Origin: UBA3263 sp964554665 | GTDB taxonomy: Bacteria; Bacteroidota; Bacteroidia; Bacteroidales; Muribaculaceae | Reading direction: 5' to 3' | Assembly: GCA_964554665.1 (NCBI GenBank) | Contig: CAZKPP010000009.1 | Span: forward strand, 1-50,430 | DNA length: 50,430 nt | Part shown: one piece after another, positions 46,685 through 50,430 of the stretch | Layout: every line of letters starts with the position of its first letter | How positions within the stretch are numbered: position 1 is the first letter of the stretch | Made by a program: the position numbers and the translations under genes | The notes under the pieces: model-generated | Seen by the model: only the letters and a program-made list of their open reading frames with translations | What the model was told of the DNA's origin: nothing | The model's database searches: none

Positions 46685-47208
46685 CAAATAAAGAGGAACT
46701 GGAGGGGCCAGGTGATGAGGCCGAGGGTAAAGCTGATGATGAAGGCCCACTGGGCGTAATCGCTGGCTTTGATGGCGCCTTCAACGTCGCCGCGCATCCA
46801 CTTTTGGTTTACACGGCTTGAGTATATCAGGCCCACGACGGCGGCTGGCAGACAGCAGCAGAGCAGGGCCACTACATTCCAGGCCATGTAGCTTTTGGGC
46901 CGCTTAACGCCATTGATTTCGTCGGGCGGAGTTGCGAGTATAAACGGCTGCATCATCGGTTGCGGCTCAAAAAACCCGTTGCGCGGCTGATCAGCGGCAG
47001 GCTCTTCAACCCGAGGCTGCTCCGGCTCCTGTTCGGCAGGAGCTTCGAGCAGGCAGGCGAGTTCGGGAAACTCTCCGACTGTGGTCCAGTCGGGGAGTTC
47101 CGCACACCATACGGGCAGGTCGGCCGTGAAATCGCGGCGCACCTTGAGTTCGCTTTGCGAGAAAGGCCCTATAGGTTTGCCATTCTCTATGATCCAATAT
47201 TTTTTCAT
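46684..47208 (-). CDS. GYF_2 (DUF4339) plus CD225/dispanin membrane protein
   Basis: 174 residues. Residues 1-50 form a GYF_2 domain (KYWIIENGKPIGPFSQSELK, PVWCAELPDWTTVGE). A Pro/Glu-rich linker (about 55-95) leads to a CD225/dispanin-type module: PKSYMAWNVVALLCCCLPAA, GLIYSSRVNQKWMRGD, then a second helix WAFIISFTLGLITWPL. The same pairing occurs in many Bacteroidota; the function is unknown, with peptide recognition by the GYF part and membrane insertion by the CD225 part expected. Its start abuts the stop of deoC without a gap. A REP-like hairpin follows the stop. Confidence 0.85.
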   Translation of the reverse strand: MKKYWIIENGKPIGPFSQSELKVRRDFTADLPVWCAELPDWTTVGEFPELACLLEAPAEQEPEQPRVEEPAADQPRNGFFEPQPMMQPFILATPPDEINGVKRPKSYMAWNVVALLCCCLPAAVVGLIYSSRVNQKWMRGDVEGAIKASDYAQWAFIISFTLGLITWPLQFLFI

Positions 47209-48102
47209 TTAAAAGAATTTCAGTCCGGGTTTATCGGTAATGTCGGCAAGCACGGCGTTGGCCAGCGAGCTGGCGCCGATGCGGAAATATTCGTTGGTGA
47301 GCCATTCTTCGCCCAACACCTCCTTAATTATGGTGTAGTATTTAACGGCATCGTCGGTTGAGCGCACGCCGCCGGCGGCCTTGAAGCCTACGCGATTGCC
47401 GGTTTTTTCGTAATATTCCTTAATGCACTGGGCCATTACGTAGGCTGCTTCGAGCGATGCGCCGCTATATTCCTTGCCGGTAGAGGTTTTCAGGAAGTCA
47501 GCGCCCGAGTAGAGGGCCAGAATAGAGGCGGCCTTGATGTTTTCGGCGGTTTCCAGGGCGCCGGTTTCGAGAATCACCTTGAGGCGCGAGGAGCGCACGG
47601 CATGTTTCAGCTCGGCGATTTCGTCGCACACCTCTTCGTAGTCGCCATCGAGGAAGTTACCTACGTTGAGAACAATGTCTACCTCGTCGGCACCGGCTTC
47701 TACGGCCAGGGCCACTTCGGCAACCTTAACCTCCTGGAAGGTCTGCGAGGCGGGAAAACCGCCCGACACGGAAGCGATTTCTACGGCCGACACGTCGAGC
47801 ACGGTGCGCACCAGCTGAACGAAGTTGGGATACACGCAGATTGCGGCCACGTTGGGCAGGTCGGGATATTCGTTTTCAAAGTTATTTACCTTTTCGGTAA
47901 ACTGCGCCACGGAGCGGGGCGAATCTTTGGCGGTGAGGGTAGTCAGATCGATGGAGTTGAATATTTTTTTGAATACTTCCTTGTTGAAGTTCTCCTTATA
48001 GTGTTTTTCTATGATTTCGTTAACGGCGGCTTTAACGGCAGCGTCGTCGGCAACGACCTTGGAGTCGGCCACGGCCTGATGGTATTTGTCTAAGTTTTCC
48101 AT
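47209..48102 (-). CDS. deoC: Deoxyribose-phosphate aldolase
   Basis: 297 residues from ATG 48102; an open extension upstream has no supported start. The TIM-barrel shows SIDLTTLTAKDSPRSVAQF, EVDIVLNVGNFLDGDYEEV, the Schiff-base lysine in GADFLKTSTGKEY, and the second active-site lysine in VGFKAAGGVRSTDDA. It cleaves 2-deoxyribose 5-phosphate to acetaldehyde and glyceraldehyde 3-phosphate in deoxynucleoside catabolism. The N-terminal helical region of about 40 residues makes it longer than E. coli DeoC, as in other Bacteroidota. It lies 34 bases after nadA on the same strand. Confidence 0.95.
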   Translation of the reverse strand: MENLDKYHQAVADSKVVADDAAVKAAVNEIIEKHYKENFNKEVFKKIFNSIDLTTLTAKDSPRSVAQFTEKVNNFENEYPDLPNVAAICVYPNFVQLVRTVLDVSAVEIASVSGGFPASQTFQEVKVAEVALAVEAGADEVDIVLNVGNFLDGDYEEVCDEIAELKHAVRSSRLKVILETGALETAENIKAASILALYSGADFLKTSTGKEYSGASLEAAYVMAQCIKEYYEKTGNRVGFKAAGGVRSTDDAVKYYTIIKEVLGEEWLTNEYFRIGASSLANAVLADITDKPGLKFF

Positions 48103-48136
48103 ATTATATATATTGTATTTATTTACAGATTTCTGA

Positions 48137-49072
48137 TTAACTGAGCTGTAGCATCCGCTCGATAGGTTTGCGGGCACGCTCGGCAACGGCGGGGTCTACG
48201 GTGATTTCCGGCGCCATGTTTTCGAGGCAAGCGGCGAGCTTTTCAAGGGTGTTGAGCTTCATGTAGGCGCAGTCGTTGCACGCGCAGGTCGAGTCGGTCG
48301 GTGGTGCCGGTATGAACTCCTTGTCGGGACATAGGCGGCGCATTTCGTGGAGTATACCGCTTTCGGTAACCACTATGAACTGCGAACCGGCGGGAGCCTC
48401 GGTGGCTGCCTTGAGCAGCGCCGCCGTGGAGCCTACTACGTCGGCCATGAGCAGCAGCGGCTTCTTGCACTCGGGGTGGGCCAGAACCTTGGCTTGGGGA
48501 TATTGCTTTTTCAACTCGGCAAGCTTTTCGGCCGAGAATTGCTCGTGAACGTGGCATGCGCCATCCCACAAAAGCATATCGCGCCCGGTAACGCTGTTGA
48601 TGTAGTTGCCCAGGTTGCGGTCGGGTCCGAAGATTATTTTCTGATCCTTGGGCAGGGAGTCAACGATTTTGCGGGCGTTGCCCGAGGTTACCAGCAGGTC
48701 TGACAGGGCCTTTACCTCGGCCGAGGTGTTGACGTAGCTTATAACGAAATGGTCGGGGTGGGCCTTTACGAACTTTTCAAACTCCGGGGCGGGGCAACTG
48801 TCGGCCAGCGAGCAGCCCGCTTCGAGGTCGGGGAGCAGAACGGTTTTGTCGGGGCAAAGAATTTTTGCGGTGTCGGCCATGAAGTTCACGCCGCAAAGAA
48901 CAATCACCGGCTCCTTGAGGCGCGCGGCAATCTGGGCCAGGGCCAGTGAGTCGCCGATATAGTCGGCGAGCTCCTGAATTTCGGGCCGAGTATAGTAGTG
49001 GGCCAGAATCACTGCCTGGCGCTGCTGCTTGAGGCGTTTGATTTTTTCAACGAGTTCGGGGTTTTCGACCAT
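48137..49072 (-). CDS. nadA: Quinolinate synthase
   Basis: 311 residues. Blocks AVILAHYYTRPEIQELADYI, VNFMADTAKILCPDKTVLLP, AGCSLADSCP, HPECKKPLLLMADVVGSTAAL and CACNDCAYMKLNTLEKL are those of NadA; the cysteines in AGCS, HPEC and CNDC are the candidates for the 4Fe-4S cluster. It condenses iminoaspartate with dihydroxyacetone phosphate to quinolinate, the NAD precursor. The nadB/nadC partners are not in the window. Upstream of its start lies the 361-base AT-rich gap. Confidence 0.96.
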   Translation of the reverse strand: MVENPELVEKIKRLKQQRQAVILAHYYTRPEIQELADYIGDSLALAQIAARLKEPVIVLCGVNFMADTAKILCPDKTVLLPDLEAGCSLADSCPAPEFEKFVKAHPDHFVISYVNTSAEVKALSDLLVTSGNARKIVDSLPKDQKIIFGPDRNLGNYINSVTGRDMLLWDGACHVHEQFSAEKLAELKKQYPQAKVLAHPECKKPLLLMADVVGSTAALLKAATEAPAGSQFIVVTESGILHEMRRLCPDKEFIPAPPTDSTCACNDCAYMKLNTLEKLAACLENMAPEITVDPAVAERARKPIERMLQLS

Positions 49073-49433
49073 CGTTTATTATTTCTTTATTGTTTTAGAA
49101 TAAAATTTTAAAATTAAAAAAGAAAGAAAATAAGAATAAGGGCTGTTGAAACTGATGATAACTTTTTGGCAAAAGGCTTGCAAATTTGAGTTATTAAACC
49201 TTATTGACAGGTGTTGACCAACTTATCAACAATCTTAGTGATTGAAAATCAGCTGAAAAACATAGTTATCAACATGCTGTTAACAACACGCAAAGTTAAT
49301 AAATTTTTCTGACTTTCATAGTCAATAACCTCTTAATAATTATCAACAACCGGGGGCTGCAAAAGGTTGAGCCGAGGGGGCCTGAAGTTATCAACATCGT
49401 TTTCAACCGCTTTTCAACAGGTTATGAACACCC
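49073..49433. other. AT-rich gap with TTATCAACA boxes: candidate oriC or DnaA-binding region
   Basis: No gene fits here. Four exact TTATCAACA boxes, all on the plus strand, lie at 49223-49231, 49266-49274, 49340-49348 and 49388-49396. Near matches are TTAACAACA (49280), TTTTCAACA (49411) and TTATGAACA (49422). The box differs by one base from the DnaA consensus TTATCCACA. An almost pure A/T stretch (49081-49140) lies beside the cluster, as a DNA-unwinding element would. This is the density expected of oriC. Genes on both sides run in the same direction and no dnaA/dnaN is near, so the call is tentative. Confidence 0.5.
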
Positions 49434-50162
49434 TTATTTGTCGGCCAGGTAGATTGTGCACACCCCGAAAGTGAGCGGACGGAAGGTTGCGTTGCACAGC
49501 CCGGCTGCCTCCATCAGCGCGGTCATGGCGCTGCGCTGGGGAACGGCGGCGATGCTTTCGGGCAGGTAGCTGTAGGCCCGCGAATCGTGCGAAATAAGGC
49601 GGCCGAGCGCGGGAATTACTCCGCGGGTGTAGATATTGTAGAACGGCTTGACCACACGATTTACCGGCACCGACAGCTCGATTATGCAGAGCCGGCCGCC
49701 GGGGCGCAGAACGCGCTGCATTTCGCGCAGCCCGGCGGGAATGTCGGCAAAGTTGCGCACTCCGTAGGCAACCGTTATGCAGTCGAAACTATTGTCGGCA
49801 AAGGGGAGAGCCAGGCAGTCGCCGGCAACGAGCTTGATGCGGTTTTCGAGGCCTGCCTGAGCAATTTTTTTGCGCCCCACGGAAATCATGCCCTCCGAAA
49901 GGTCGATGCCGGTAACGGTAGCGCCCGGAATGCGGCGGGCAAGCAGCAGGGCCAGGTCGCCCGTGCCGGTAGCAACGTCGAGAATATTGCGTGGCTGGCC
50001 GAGCATCCCTACGGCTTTTGACCGCCAGCGGCGGTCAATGCCGAGGGTCATTGCGCGGTTCATGAAGTCGTAGGCCGGAGCGATGGAGTCAAACATCTGT
50101 TCAACCTGCTCGCCCTTGGGGGCCTCCGAACCGTAGGGGGTGATTTCTTCTACTTTAGCCAT
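49434..50162 (-). CDS. menG: Demethylmenaquinone/ubiquinone C-methyltransferase
   Basis: 242 residues. SAM motif I ILDVATGTGDLALLLAR, the UbiE/MenG signature region YDFMNRAMTLGIDRRWRSKA, then VTGIDLSEGMISVGRKK, PFADNSFDCITVAYGVRNF and LRPGGRLCIIELSVP. The enzyme methylates demethylmenaquinone in the last step of menaquinone synthesis, the expected quinone in Bacteroidales. The start overlaps the stop of purC by 8 bases, so the two are co-transcribed. Confidence 0.94.
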   Translation of the reverse strand: MAKVEEITPYGSEAPKGEQVEQMFDSIAPAYDFMNRAMTLGIDRRWRSKAVGMLGQPRNILDVATGTGDLALLLARRIPGATVTGIDLSEGMISVGRKKIAQAGLENRIKLVAGDCLALPFADNSFDCITVAYGVRNFADIPAGLREMQRVLRPGGRLCIIELSVPVNRVVKPFYNIYTRGVIPALGRLISHDSRAYSYLPESIAAVPQRSAMTALMEAAGLCNATFRPLTFGVCTIYLADK

Positions 50163-50430
50163 TAAGCCGGTTCAGGCAATCGAGAATGTTGGTTTCGAGG
50201 CGGCGGGTAAGGTCGGTTTCGGGCGCGGGCACAAAGGTTTGGCCGGTGATGTGCTCATAGAGCTCGATGTAGCGTTTGCTGACCGATTCTACGAACTCGT
50301 TGGTCATTTCGGGCACCTGCTGGCCGGCTTTGCCCATGAATCCATGTTCAATGAGCCACTGGCGCACGAATTCCTTTGAGAGCTGGCGCTGCGGTTCGCC
50401 TTTTTCGAAGCGTTCCTGATAGCCGTCGGC
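50155..50430 (-). CDS. purC: Phosphoribosylaminoimidazole-succinocarboxamide synthase, C-terminal end (partial)
   Basis: The frame is open to the window edge and stops at 50155-50157. The 91 visible residues (ADGYQERFEKGEPQRQLSKE..., VRQWLIEHGFMGKAG, VPEMTNEFVESVSKRYIELY) match the C-terminal end of the longer Bacteroidota PurC type. The enzyme joins aspartate to CAIR in purine synthesis. The rest lies beyond the window. Confidence 0.85.
   Translation of the reverse strand, partial: ADGYQERFEKGEPQRQLSKEFVRQWLIEHGFMGKAGQQVPEMTNEFVESVSKRYIELYEHITGQTFVPAPETDLTRRLETNILDCLNRLNG

Overview
The window looks like a chromosomal piece of a gut-type Bacteroidales, most likely a Muribaculaceae or Prevotellaceae relative; the family is an inference. 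The order rests on promoters of the Bacteroidota form TTTG-N19/20-TAnnTTTG, near absence of Shine-Dalgarno sequences, secreted proteins ending in a sorting-like tail (DIQGRRV...GLYIVNGKK), a BtuG-like vitamin B12 lipoprotein behind a cobalamin riboswitch, a DUF3575/OmpA-type envelope operon and tandem OmpH/Skp genes.

Layout. 1-2668 (+): end of one Skp-like chaperone gene, a second complete one, a TPR membrane protein and a fused SpmA/SpmB-type membrane protein. 2734-4296 (-): a HUH (Y1) transposase-like protein with an extra C-terminal domain, then a SIMPL-domain protein, divergent from a CDF metal exporter (4387-5274). 5358-8026: a secreted LRR protein (-) and a secreted CotH-kinase-like protein (+). 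8029-16360 (-): one compact unit of a RelA/SpoT-type alarmone synthetase with degenerate hydrolase motifs, a lipoprotein, and a full RND heavy-metal efflux system (His-rich adaptor, CzcA/CusA-like pump, TolC-like channel). 16565-21792 (-): an envelope operon of DUF3575 protein, OmpA-domain protein, and an outer-membrane protein built of four tandem copies of one beta-barrel-like module.

21800-23258 is an accessory island: an IS200-like transposase gene embedded in REP-like palindromic repeats, including a perfect 210-bp direct repeat. Then mutS, a family-9 glycosyltransferase and kdsB (LPS Kdo/core) form a minus-strand operon. 27743-34979 and 40576-45057 hold six secreted proteins with sorting-like tails. 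Two minus-strand paralogs in the second group have a duplicated 72-bp terminator/promoter cassette, and one copy of that cassette is also the promoter of the cobalamin riboswitch.

35070-40291: folB with a small coupled membrane protein, tRNA-Leu(UAA), and a minus-strand unit riboswitch - BtuG-like lipoprotein - clostripain-family lipoprotein - mscS - rnz - tadA. The end carries a nitroreductase, a second transposase inside a different REP-like family (45960-46685), a GYF_2/CD225 membrane protein, deoC, nadA, a 361-bp AT-rich non-coding gap with four exact TTATCAACA boxes (candidate replication origin or DnaA-binding region), menG/ubiE and the end of purC.

No CRISPR array, rRNA, prophage or canonical DDE insertion sequence was seen. 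The least ordinary elements are the two transposase/REP islands and the transposase fusion, the B12 riboswitch operon with a protease but no btuB, the four-module outer-membrane protein, the alarmone synthetase/metal-efflux unit, and the TTATCAACA cluster.
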